7,825 nt of DNA from Succinivibrionaceae bacterium (GTDB lineage: Bacteria > Pseudomonadota > Gammaproteobacteria > Enterobacterales > Succinivibrionaceae): positions 1 to 7,825 of the forward strand of contig DMTG01000045.1 in assembly GCA_003477345.1 (NCBI GenBank), read 5' to 3'. The notes beneath the pieces are model-generated. The model ran no database searches. It saw only the letters and a list, made by a program, of their open reading frames with translations, and was not told the origin of the DNA. Positions 1 to 6,964 of the stretch are shown in pieces. Made by a program: the position numbers and the translations under genes. Position 1 is the stretch's first letter, and every line of letters begins with the position of its first letter.

Positions 1-2064
1 GGATGGGCAGAACAGGATCCTGAGGACTGGTATAAAGCTGCGGTCAAAACCATAAAAACCGTTTTAAAAAAGAGTGAAGTCAATAATGAAGATATTGCCG
101 GACTTTCGATTGCAGGTCAGATGCATGGTCTGGTTATGCTCGACAAGAAGGGTGAAGTTCTGCGCAGAGCAATTCTGTGGTGCGATTCAAGAACCAGCAT
201 TCAGTGCGATGAAATAACACAGAAAGTCGGCCGCAAGCGCTTAATAGAAATCACAGCCAACCCGGCTCTTACCGGTTTTACTGCTCCAAAAATTCTCTGG
301 GTTAGAGAAAATGAAAAGGACATCTATGATAAGTGCGCAGCTATTCTGCTTCCTAAAGATTACGTACGCTATCGCCTTACCGGCAGGCTTTTAATGGAGA
401 TTTCCGATGCTTCAGGCACCAATTTGCTGGATATCAAAAAAAGAGAATGGTCTAAAGAAATATTAAAAGATCTCGATATCAAGCCAGGTCTTCTGCCTCC
501 ACTCGTAGAATCAAGTGCTGTAGCCGGCAATATAACCAAAGAAGCTGCCAAGGCAACCGGACTTTTAAAAGGAACCATCGTAGCCGGTGGTGCCGGAGAC
601 AATGCGGCTGCCGCAATTGGAACCGGTGTATGCCGTGACGGAATGGCCTTCGTTACTTTAGGCACATCCGGCGTAGTATTTTCTCATACTTCCAAGCCGG
701 TTATTGATCCTTTAGGCCGAGTACATACCTTCTGTGCTGCGGTGCCTAATGCCTGGACTGCCATGTCCTGCACACTGGCTGCCGGTCTGTCGCTGCGCTG
801 GACCCGCGATGAGCTGTATGAGGCCGAGAATAAAAAATGCAAGAAAAACGGCAAAGATATCTATGATCTGATGACCTCCAAGGCTGCCAAGGTTCCTGTA
901 GGTTCAGATGGACTTATTTATCTGCCTTATCTCATGGGTGAACGCTCTCCTATTCTTGATCCTGATGCCAGAGGCGTCTTCTTCGGACTCTCTGCCATGC
1001 ATACCAAGGCTCACATGACAAGAGCGGTTCTGGAAGGTATAACCCTGTCTCAGCGGCATAATCTTCATGTCTTAAGCGAAATGGGCATTGTACCTGAAGT
1101 ATTGCGCGGCTGTGGCGGAGGACTTGCATCTAAGGTCTGGCGTCAGATGCTCGCAGATGCCTTAAAGTGCAAAGTAGTTACTACCAAGAATAAGGAAGGC
1201 CCGGCATTAGGCGCTGCAATTTTAGCAGGCGTGGCTTCCGGACTATTTGAAAGCGTCGAGCAGGGCTGTCTTGATCTTGTAAAGACCTCATCTGTTCATA
1301 GTAAGCCTGACGCAGAAAACAGTGCCAAGTATGATGAAATCTATAAGCTGTATACCTTTCTGTACCCTCAGCTCAGACCGGCATTTGCTAAACTTGCAGA
1401 TTTACGTGACACACTTTCTGGAAACAGAAAAACAGAATACAAGTCTGTAGAAAGCGTAGAGTTCGAGCGTTATGGAAAGGTCATTGACGGTATAAATACC
1501 AAAAAGGTTATTTCCATCCTGAAGAAAACCCCGCTGCCTAAGAAAGGCACAGTCTACGAGACATCAGAAAAGAGCCTTGAGCTGCCTGATCTTATGGAAG
1601 ATATTCAGATGCGGGTGTTTGGCGGTCTGAAAATACAGATTGGCTACTGCAACGGCGATAATCATACCTTAAATGCCCTTGAGTATCACAGAAACTGCGA
1701 AGTTAACATCGCAGAAAAAGATACTCTGATAATGGTGGCACCTATCACTGCTATCCGTGACGGAATTATCGACTCTGAAAGCGTAGAAACCTTTCTGGTT
1801 AAGGCTGGCACCGCTCTGCAGTTCTATGAGACCACGCTGCACTACTGCCCATGCACCGGACCTTCTGAGAAGTACTTCAGAATGGCCTGCATTCTGCCTA
1901 AAGATACCAATACAGAAAAGCCTGAAAACCTGAGTACTGAAGGCGAAGCCGGCTATCTTACCAATAACAACAAGTGGCTTTTTGCCCATAAAGATTCAGA
2001 CGAAGGCAGATCCGGCATTACCAAGGGCCTGCTGATAGGTGAAAACATCACTCTTAAGAATTGA
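1..2064 (+). CDS. Xylulokinase-type FGGY sugar kinase fused to a C-terminal DUF4867-like domain, 5' partial
   Basis: The frame is open at the left edge and gives 687 residues. It begins inside the kinase at GWAEQDPEDW, which matches about residue 44 of E. coli XylB, so roughly 40 N-terminal residues (including the DxGT motif) are missing. The first ATG in the window (121) is internal. Kinase landmarks, numbered from the first window codon: GQMHG 39-43, LWCDSR 59-64, GFTAPK 92-97, LPKDY 117-121, GDNAAAAIG with candidate catalytic Asp200, GTSG 221-224, GCGGG 370-374, WRQMLAD from 380, EGPALGAA 399-406. The kinase part ends near 470. From about 481 to the stop, a second domain resembles DUF4867: FGGLKIQIGYCNG near 542-552, EYHRNCEVN 561-569, TLHYCPC 612-618 and a GENIT end. 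FGGY kinases phosphorylate ketoses with ATP in the cytoplasm; the tail's function is unknown. The isomerase gene follows after 19 bases. XylB-like sequence does not prove D-xylulose as substrate. Confidence 0.9.
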   Translation, partial: GWAEQDPEDWYKAAVKTIKTVLKKSEVNNEDIAGLSIAGQMHGLVMLDKKGEVLRRAILWCDSRTSIQCDEITQKVGRKRLIEITANPALTGFTAPKILWVRENEKDIYDKCAAILLPKDYVRYRLTGRLLMEISDASGTNLLDIKKREWSKEILKDLDIKPGLLPPLVESSAVAGNITKEAAKATGLLKGTIVAGGAGDNAAAAIGTGVCRDGMAFVTLGTSGVVFSHTSKPVIDPLGRVHTFCAAVPNAWTAMSCTLAAGLSLRWTRDELYEAENKKCKKNGKDIYDLMTSKAAKVPVGSDGLIYLPYLMGERSPILDPDARGVFFGLSAMHTKAHMTRAVLEGITLSQRHNLHVLSEMGIVPEVLRGCGGGLASKVWRQMLADALKCKVVTTKNKEGPALGAAILAGVASGLFESVEQGCLDLVKTSSVHSKPDAENSAKYDEIYKLYTFLYPQLRPAFAKLADLRDTLSGNRKTEYKSVESVEFERYGKVIDGINTKKVISILKKTPLPKKGTVYETSEKSLELPDLMEDIQMRVFGGLKIQIGYCNGDNHTLNALEYHRNCEVNIAEKDTLIMVAPITAIRDGIIDSESVETFLVKAGTALQFYETTLHYCPCTGPSEKYFRMACILPKDTNTEKPENLSTEGEAGYLTNNNKWLFAHKDSDEGRSGITKGLLIGENITLKN

Positions 2065-2073
2065 TTTATAAAT

Positions 2074-2080
2074 GGAGAAA
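2074..2080 (+). promoter_or_regulatory. Ribosome binding site that sets the isomerase start
   Basis: GGAGAAA lies here, with GGAG at 2074-2077 and six bases before the ATG at 2084. The in-frame ATG at 2072 overlaps this GGAG and has no purine-rich site of its own upstream (TTGATTTATAA). The start at 2084 is therefore preferred, and it trims four residues from the longest frame. The repressor gene uses the same six-base spacing. Confidence 0.8.
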
Positions 2081-2083
2081 CAC

Positions 2084-3601
2084 ATGCAATCTATTAATAT
2101 TCCAAAATTAAAGCTGGGCATTATTGCCGTATCCCGCGACTGCTTTATCCGCACACTGTCTGAACGCCGTCGCGCTGCGGTTGTAGCTGCCTGTCAGAAA
2201 GCCGGGATTGACATAAAAGAGATCAAAATAACCGTAGAGAATGAAAAGGATGCTCTAAGTGCCGTAACTGAAGCAAAAGAGCTTGGCTGCAATTCTCTTG
2301 TAGTATTCTTAGGCAACTTCGGACCTGAAACTCCAGAGACTCTGATTGCTCAGAATTTTGCCGGCCCTTGCATGTATGTTGCTGCCGCAGAAGAGAGCGG
2401 CAATGATCTAGTAGACGGACGCGGTGATGCCTACTGCGGAATGCTGAACTGCTCTTATAATCTCGGACTGCGCAAGCTGAAGGCTTTTATACCTGACTAT
2501 CCTGTAGGTACAGCAGATGAATGCGCCGCCATGATTGCCGAGTTTATGCCGGTAGCCCGTACCTTATTAGGTCTATCCAAGCTTAAGATTATTTCTTTTG
2601 GTCCAAGACCTCAGGACTTTTTCGCCTGCAATGCTCCAATTAAAGGGCTGTATGATTTAGGTGTTGAGATTGAGGAAAATTCAGAGCTCGATCTGCTGGT
2701 TGCCTACAGAAAGCACAAGGATGACAAGCGTATTCCAAAGATTATTGAAGAAATGAAACAGGAGCTTGGAAACGGCAACACCTATCCAGAGTTCTTAGAC
2801 AGAATGGCGCAGTTTGAACTTACCTTGACCGACTGGGCAGAAGCACATAAAGGCGCCAGAGAGTATGTCTGCTTTGCCGATAAATGCTGGCCGGCCTTCC
2901 CTGAAGAATTCGGCTTTGAACCTTGCTATGTAAACTCACGTCTGGCCTCCCGCGGCATACCTGTTGCCTGCGAAGTTGATATCTTCGGAGCTCTTTCTGA
3001 ATACATCGGAGCCTGTATTACTGAAGATGCAGTCACCCTGCTTGATATTAATAACTCAGTGCCAAAAGATCTGTTTGATGCGGACATCAAGCCTAAGTTC
3101 CCTCAGTACAAGCTTACAGACACCTTTATGGGCTTCCACTGCGGCAATACACCTTTCTGCAAGCTGACCTCATCAACCGAGTGCAATTTAAAGCTTGGCA
3201 AGATAAATTATCAGATTATTCAGCATCGTCTGTTAGAGCCTCAGGGATCAGAGCCTGACTTTACCAGAGGAACACTAGAAGGTGATATCGGCGCAGGTCC
3301 TATTACTTTCTTCAGACTGCAGACAACTCCAGATACGAAACTGCAGGCCTATGTAGCAGAAGGTGAAATTCTGCCTGTAGGAACCCGTTCTTTTGGCGGC
3401 ATAGGAATCTTTGCTATAAATGAGATGGGCAGATTCTATCGTCATGTTCTTATAGAAAAGCGTTATCCGCATCATGGTGCCGTTGCCTTTGGCCATGTCG
3501 GAAAAGCTCTGTTTAATGTATTTTCAATTCTGGGCGTTGCAGATATTGCATACAATAAACCGGCAGGCTGTCTGTATAAGACTGAAAATCCATTTAAATA
3601 A
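2084..3601 (+). CDS. L-fucose/arabinose isomerase-family aldose-ketose isomerase
   Basis: The 505-residue protein resembles the L-fucose isomerase-like family (COG2407 type): cytoplasmic, metal-dependent enzymes that interconvert an aldose and its ketose. Residues 1-160 look like the N-terminal alpha/beta domain (KLGIIAVSRDCF, then NSLVVFLGNFGPET). The middle carries ISFGPRPQDFF. The active-site region has Glu297 in ACEVDIFGALSEY and Asp321 in LLDINN. Their spacing of 24 equals that of the E. coli FucI metal ligands Glu337 and Asp361. His463/His464 in YPHHGAVAFGH are candidates for the third ligand. E. coli FucI is about 591 residues, so this is a shorter relative. The gene sits 19 bases after the kinase, consistent with one transcript and consecutive steps: isomerisation, then phosphorylation. 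Substrate is not readable from sequence: L-fucose, D-arabinose or another pentose or deoxyhexose are possible. No frameshift is seen. Family membership is fairly sure, specificity is not. Confidence 0.85.
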   Translation: MQSINIPKLKLGIIAVSRDCFIRTLSERRRAAVVAACQKAGIDIKEIKITVENEKDALSAVTEAKELGCNSLVVFLGNFGPETPETLIAQNFAGPCMYVAAAEESGNDLVDGRGDAYCGMLNCSYNLGLRKLKAFIPDYPVGTADECAAMIAEFMPVARTLLGLSKLKIISFGPRPQDFFACNAPIKGLYDLGVEIEENSELDLLVAYRKHKDDKRIPKIIEEMKQELGNGNTYPEFLDRMAQFELTLTDWAEAHKGAREYVCFADKCWPAFPEEFGFEPCYVNSRLASRGIPVACEVDIFGALSEYIGACITEDAVTLLDINNSVPKDLFDADIKPKFPQYKLTDTFMGFHCGNTPFCKLTSSTECNLKLGKINYQIIQHRLLEPQGSEPDFTRGTLEGDIGAGPITFFRLQTTPDTKLQAYVAEGEILPVGTRSFGGIGIFAINEMGRFYRHVLIEKRYPHHGAVAFGHVGKALFNVFSILGVADIAYNKPAGCLYKTENPFK

Positions 3602-3630
3602 GGATGCCGGATTTATAAATATCTAGGCTT

Positions 3631-3660
3631 ATATCAGGCAGTTTAGATTCCGCCTGGTAT
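3631..3660 (+). terminator. Hairpin between isomerase and repressor genes: weak terminator or attenuator
   Basis: ATATCAGGC (3631-3639) pairs with GCCTGGTAT (3652-3660) through nine pairs, one of them G-T, around a 12-base loop. The sequence after it, TTTGTCTGTGTCTT, is T-rich but is not a clean T-run. It lies 29 bases after the isomerase stop and 52 bases before the repressor start. It could end most kinase-isomerase transcripts while letting some continue into the repressor gene, or protect the upstream mRNA end. I see no strong promoter of its own for the repressor in this gap. Confidence 0.45.
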
Positions 3661-3712
3661 TTGTCTGTGTCTTCTAAGAAAATGCTGACGAATACTTCTA
3701 CAAGGATAAATA

Positions 3713-4741
3713 ATGAGCGTTACTGTAAAGGATATAGCCAATGCTGCCGGAGTGTCCAGAGGCACTGTAGACCGGGTTCTGCATGACAGAGGCGCAGTCA
3801 AGGCAGAGGTTGCATTAAGGGTCAAAGCTCTTGCCAAAGAAATGGGCTATGTACCAAATCGAGTCGGCAGAGCTCTGGCGTCTTACAAGACACGATATAA
3901 AATTGGGGTAATGCTGCCGTCTGTAGGCAATCCTTTTTTTGATGAAGTAATCGAAGGCATTGAAGCTGCTCATCGGGAATATAAGGATTTAGGCGTGGAT
4001 ATCCTGATAAAGAAAATTCAGGGCTATGATGAAAAGATCCACGTCGCCGCGTTAATGGAGCTCATAAATTCTGACTGTGAAGCTCTATGTGTGTCCAGCA
4101 TCAATTCAGGGAAGATCCATAAACTTTTAAATGACTGTTATAGTGCCGGGAAAAAAATAATTCTCCTGAATTCTGATCTGGAAAATACCAGGAGACTGTG
4201 CTTTATAGGTCCTGATTATTTCAAGTCAGGTCAAACCAGTGCCGGTATGCTGTCCATGATTCACAGGGACGAAAAACTCAGAATACTGATTATTACAGGC
4301 TCTAAGCAGATGTTAGGACATAATCAGCGAATAGAGGGTTTTAAATCAGAATTAGAGAAGTTAAACAACAGTTTTGAAATCTTAGATGTTCTTGAGTGCA
4401 ATGACTCAGAAATTACCGCACAGCAGATAACATCCTCATATCTCAAAGAGCACCCTGAGGTAAACTGCGTTTTTGTAGTGGCAGCCGGCGTACAGGGAGT
4501 AGGGGCGGCGCTGATCGCTCATTCAGACAGCCGCATAACCGCCATGGCCTTTGATGATATATACTCAACTAAAGAACTGGTAAAAGCCGGCATCTTGAAG
4601 TTTGTCGTATGTCAGCAGCCAAGAAGGCAGGGGTATCATGCCATTAAAAAGGCATATCTGGCGCTTGCAGGATTAATTCCTGAAAAAACAGATGATTTTA
4701 TAACAGATACTTTAATCAAGATAAAATCAAATCTCGATTAA
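3713..4741 (+). CDS. LacI-family transcriptional regulator
   Basis: The 342-residue protein has the standard LacI layout and length. Residues 1-50 form the helix-turn-helix (VKDIANAAGVSRGTVDRVL, recognition helix near SRGTVDRVLHDR). The hinge segment follows at about 50-58 (PNRVGRALAS). From residue 62 there is a type 1 periplasmic-binding-protein-like sensor domain: YKIGVMLPSVGNPFFDEVIEGI, LCFIGPDYFKSGQTSAGML, ITGSKQMLGHNQRIEGF and AMAFDDI. Such sensors usually bind a sugar and release the DNA. The start is supported by AAGGA at 3702-3706, six bases before the ATG. It lies downstream of and codirectional with the kinase and isomerase genes, so a local autoregulated repressor of this cluster is the natural inference. 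Its operator would most likely lie upstream of the window; I could not identify one. The GTVDRVL version of the recognition helix occurs in LacI proteins next to sugar uptake genes. The effector is unknown. Confidence 0.92.
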   Translation: MSVTVKDIANAAGVSRGTVDRVLHDRGAVKAEVALRVKALAKEMGYVPNRVGRALASYKTRYKIGVMLPSVGNPFFDEVIEGIEAAHREYKDLGVDILIKKIQGYDEKIHVAALMELINSDCEALCVSSINSGKIHKLLNDCYSAGKKIILLNSDLENTRRLCFIGPDYFKSGQTSAGMLSMIHRDEKLRILIITGSKQMLGHNQRIEGFKSELEKLNNSFEILDVLECNDSEITAQQITSSYLKEHPEVNCVFVVAAGVQGVGAALIAHSDSRITAMAFDDIYSTKELVKAGILKFVVCQQPRRQGYHAIKKAYLALAGLIPEKTDDFITDTLIKIKSNLD

Positions 4742-4757
4742 CTTTGAGGATTCTGTG

Positions 4758-4832
4758 TAGCTGCTGTGATTCGGTGGAACACCGATTATCAACCCCAGCC
4801 ATTAAAGGATGGACAGCTCCTTTTAGCAGTTA
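4758..4832 (+). ncRNA. Possible structured RNA after the repressor gene (three-way junction)
   Basis: Three helices can form together. The outer helix pairs 4758-4765 (TAGCTGCT) with 4825-4832 (AGCAGTTA). One hairpin is TCGGTG/CACCGA at 4771-4776 and 4780-4785 with a GAA loop. The other is AAAGGA/TCCTTT at 4804-4809 and 4818-4823. Just downstream, 4835-4853 reads GCCCGCAAGC then GGAGAAGAC, words that recall FMN and cobalamin riboswitches, but the full conserved core of neither is present. The same stretch is also an open frame without stops from 4748 to 4873 (about 41 codons) that lacks an ATG and a clear ribosome site. It may be a 3' UTR element, a decayed gene piece or chance. I would not assign a function. 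Confidence 0.25.
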
Positions 4833-4864
4833 AAGCCCGCAAGCTGGAGAAGACAAATCGGCTG

Positions 4865-4983
4865 AAAATATTATAGCGCTGTATTTAGGTTTTTATAAAA
4901 AAAATTTGTGATTTTTAGAAGGTTCCTGATTTTTTTAGACTTTCAATAAATTTTGGTGCAATTCTCAGGAAATCATAAAAATT
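4865..4983. other. AT-rich spacer upstream of the yhdT-panF promoter
   Basis: About 120 bases rich in A and T runs (A-run near 4897-4904, T-runs near 4911-4916 and 4930-4937). It holds no open frame of note and no convincing terminator hairpin for the repressor gene. One imperfect dyad, AAATA/TATTT at 4866-4870 and 4882-4886 around AGCGCT, is visible. The region may act as an upstream promoter element through its A/T tracts. That role is inference from composition alone. Confidence 0.3.
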
Positions 4984-5013
4984 TTGTTTATAACTTCTCT
5001 GGTGCTATATTAT
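4984..5013 (+). promoter_or_regulatory. Putative sigma70-type promoter for yhdT-panF
   Basis: A -10-like TATTAT sits at 5008-5013 (overlapping TATATT at 5006-5011). A poor -35-like TTGTTT lies at 4984-4989, giving 18 bases of spacing, within AT-rich DNA. Transcription would start around 5018-5022, near the ACGCGT palindrome at 5014-5019, leaving a leader of about 150 bases. A second -10-like TATAAC at 5068-5073 has no matching -35 box. This is a by-eye call. Confidence 0.4.
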
Positions 5014-5030
5014 ACGCGTCAAAACTCACA

Positions 5031-5138
5031 GCGCGCCCATAGAGTCAACATGTAAAAGCCTATGGTATATAACTTCCTGTGCTGTGCAACAGTAGACAAA
5101 CTCTAGTGTTGGTCTGCCTGGCAATCAGGCGGGCGTGT
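5031..5138 (+). promoter_or_regulatory. Structured 5' leader of the yhdT-panF mRNA
   Basis: GCGCGCCC (5031-5038) can pair over 90 bases with GGGCGTGT (5131-5138), eight pairs including two G-T, closing a multi-branch structure. Inside it lie ATAG/CTAT (5039-5042 with 5060-5063), CTGT/ACAG (5082-5085 with 5089-5092) and GCCTG/CAGGC (5116-5120 with 5126-5130). The last hairpin can instead extend to nine pairs, 5112-5120 with 5126-5134, which takes bases from the closing helix, so two exclusive folds exist. No T-run follows, so control, if any, would act on translation; the ribosome site is 20 bases after the structure. It matches no riboswitch class I recognise. Confidence 0.4.
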
Positions 5139-5169
5139 CATATATATATCAATAAAATAAGGATCTATG

Positions 5170-5445
5170 ATGAAACGCGAACTTACTTACAAAGAAAAGT
5201 TCGAGGTCATGGATAGGGAAGCTCTGGCTACCTTAATCTGTGCCATTCTAGTAACCATCTTTTTCTGGGGAGCCATTTTCCTCTTAAAAGACAATCCTAC
5301 GCAGTATCTGCTCTCCATGCCGCTCTGGTTTACCGTATCCTGTATTGGCGGATATCTGGTTTCTGTATTCGGAGTTATTTTCATTGTTAAACGCTATTTC
5401 GTCGATTTCTCTTTAGACGACGATAAGGACAGCAGCAATGATTAA
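5170..5445 (+). CDS. yhdT: YhdT-family small membrane protein (DUF997)
   Basis: This is a 91-residue inner-membrane protein with two hydrophobic segments, about residues 18-39 (ALATLICAILVTIFFWGAIF) and 49-74 (PLWFTVSCIGGYLVSVFGVI). A VKRYFVDFSLDDD end follows, like the VKFIYRDIPLEDDD end of E. coli YhdT. YhdT is encoded directly before panF in enterobacteria; its biochemical role is not established, and an accessory role to PanF is only suggested by context. Two ATGs are adjacent. AAGGA at 5159-5163 is three bases from the ATG at 5167 but six from that at 5170, so the latter is preferred; the difference is one residue. Its stop overlaps the panF start by eight bases, indicating coupled translation. 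Confidence 0.82.
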   Translation: MKRELTYKEKFEVMDREALATLICAILVTIFFWGAIFLLKDNPTQYLLSMPLWFTVSCIGGYLVSVFGVIFIVKRYFVDFSLDDDKDSSND

Positions 5446-6925
5446 TATAACTGTAATCCCTGTACTGATATTCTTAGCAATTCTTATCCTTATTGGACTG
5501 ATTGCAAACAGGGCAACTAATAAATCAGGAAATTTCCAGAAAGACTATTTTGTTGCCAATCGTAGTTTGGGCGCTATCGTACTTGCAATGACTCTGGTTG
5601 CAACCTACGGCTCTGTAAGCTCTTTTGTGTCAGGTCCTGGTGTCGCCTGGAATCTGGGCTTTGGCTGGGTTGTTTTCGCTGCACCGCAGATCATCACAGG
5701 ATTCTTTATTCTGGGAATTCTCGGTAAAAAACTGGCTGTTATCGCAAGACGCATTGATGCGCTTACGATAATCGATGTGATCCGTGCCCGTTTTGAATGC
5801 AAGGCTCTGAATATTCTGCTGTCTTTAGTACTGCTTATTTTCTTCACTGCCATGGTTGTAGGTCAGTATATCGGCGGAGCTCAGATTTTTGCTGCTATCA
5901 CAGGACTTGACTATAAGCTTGGTCTGCTGATGTTCGCCGCGGTGACAGTGCTTTATACTTCATCAGGCTTTAAAGCGGTAGTGCTGACTGATACCGTCTG
6001 TGCGATTCTGATGGTTGTGGGCATGTGTACTCTTGGCTATACAATTTTGGATAAGGCAGGCGGAATTGAAAACATTATGCAGACCCTTTCTGCAGTAAAT
6101 GTTGGTGAGGACGGCATTTCAAACAACTTAAAGCCTGATGCCGGCGGATCACTTCCATACGGACTGCTTTTCTCTGCCTGGCTGCTGGTTGGCTTCTGCA
6201 CAGTCGGTCTGCCTCAGTCTGCCGTACGCTGCATAAGCTACAGGAGTGCATCTGATCTGCATAGAGCCATGATAGTGGCGACTATTGTATGCGGTGCTCT
6301 TATGATTGGCATGACTCTTCTTGGTGTACTGTCAAGAGCTGTTATCTTAGAGACTCCTGCTAATGGAACAGACGCTGTAATGCCGCTTCTTATAACCTAT
6401 AATATGAGCCCGCTGCTGGCCGGCATAACTATCATAGGACCTCTGGCTGCCACCATGTCAACTGTAAGCTCTCTGCTGATAGCATCTTCATCTGCAATAG
6501 TCAGAGATTTATATGTTGAATTAAAGGGTGTTCAGCCTATCGGTAGCAGTGTAAAGGGCAACAAGCTCATGACCGTGTCGGTAACCATCGTTATTGGTAT
6601 TGTTTCTATTCTGCTGGCTTTATATCCACAGAGTATCGTGGTATGGGTTAATATGTTTGCCTTTGGCGGACTTGAAAGTGCTTTCGTATGGCCTCTGGTT
6701 TTAGGTCTGTTCTGGCCTAGAATGAATGCCCGCGGAGCTCTTCTTGGAGTTGTACTGGGACTTGGTCTTTACACTCTGGCTATGGCAACCGGATTTAAAG
6801 TAGGATCCTGGCACAGTATTCTTATCGGAATGGTTATGGGCTTCCTTGGAAGCGTGGCTGGAACCTACTTAGGTCAGATGCCAGGCTTGAAGATTAAGCA
6901 GGTTTTCTTCCCTCATAAAATCTAA
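5438..6925 (+). CDS. panF: Sodium/pantothenate symporter
   Basis: The 495-residue protein belongs to the sodium:solute symporter family and is close to E. coli PanF (about 480 residues) throughout. It imports pantothenate, the precursor of coenzyme A, with sodium across the inner membrane. Matching landmarks are GAIVLAMTLVATYGSVSSFVSGPG (given here as positions 45-68; core LAMTLVATYG), LGILGKKLAVIARR, GLPQSAVRCISYRS, ATMSTVSSLLIASSSAIVRDLY and FAFGGLESAFVWPLVLGL. About 12-13 membrane spans are visible, as expected. The start at 5438 follows AAGGA at 5425-5429 by eight bases and lies inside the yhdT end, so the two genes form an operon. A hairpin terminator follows the stop by seven bases. No damage is seen. 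Pantothenate is inferred from resemblance to PanF and from the YhdT neighbour; other members of this family carry proline or sugars. Confidence 0.92.
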   Translation: MINITVIPVLIFLAILILIGLIANRATNKSGNFQKDYFVANRSLGAIVLAMTLVATYGSVSSFVSGPGVAWNLGFGWVVFAAPQIITGFFILGILGKKLAVIARRIDALTIIDVIRARFECKALNILLSLVLLIFFTAMVVGQYIGGAQIFAAITGLDYKLGLLMFAAVTVLYTSSGFKAVVLTDTVCAILMVVGMCTLGYTILDKAGGIENIMQTLSAVNVGEDGISNNLKPDAGGSLPYGLLFSAWLLVGFCTVGLPQSAVRCISYRSASDLHRAMIVATIVCGALMIGMTLLGVLSRAVILETPANGTDAVMPLLITYNMSPLLAGITIIGPLAATMSTVSSLLIASSSAIVRDLYVELKGVQPIGSSVKGNKLMTVSVTIVIGIVSILLALYPQSIVVWVNMFAFGGLESAFVWPLVLGLFWPRMNARGALLGVVLGLGLYTLAMATGFKVGSWHSILIGMVMGFLGSVAGTYLGQMPGLKIKQVFFPHKI

Positions 6926-6932
6926 ATAAACT

Positions 6933-6959
6933 ATGTTCCTGCTTATTTAGCAGGAACAT
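6933..6959. terminator. Bidirectional hairpin terminator between panF and the MATE gene
   Basis: A perfect 11-bp inverted repeat, ATGTTCCTGCT (6933-6943) and AGCAGGAACAT (6949-6959), surrounds the five-base loop TATTT. It lies between two convergent genes whose stops are only 39 bases apart. On the minus strand it is followed by AGTTTATTTAGA. On the plus strand it is followed by TTCTCATC, a weak T-tract. It probably ends both transcripts, more typically on the minus strand. Confidence 0.8.
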
Positions 6960-6964
6960 TCTCA

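Noticed and set aside
369..665. Minus-strand open frame of 98 codons inside the kinase gene
   Set aside because: It lies entirely within a well-supported kinase domain, has no recognisable motif and is a frame shadow. The same applies to minus-strand frames at 1669-1989, 3275-3496 and 5605-5853.
4755..4860. FMN or cobalamin riboswitch
   Set aside because: Several short words resemble each class (CGGTGGAA hairpin, CCCGCAAGC, GGAGAAGAC). The FMN type needs two GGTGAAA-type hairpins in a fixed order, and only one is present. The cobalamin type needs GCCACTG and GGGAAGGC, and neither is present. No flavin or cobalamin gene is nearby.
5049..5054. ATG followed directly by TAA in the panF leader, a possible start-stop element
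   Set aside because: There is no good ribosome binding site before it, and a single ATGTAA hexamer is expected by chance.
5141..5149. TATATATAT repeat before yhdT
   Set aside because: It is only nine bases of simple AT alternation just upstream of the ribosome site, too short to be a meaningful repeat, and no -35 box is suitably placed.
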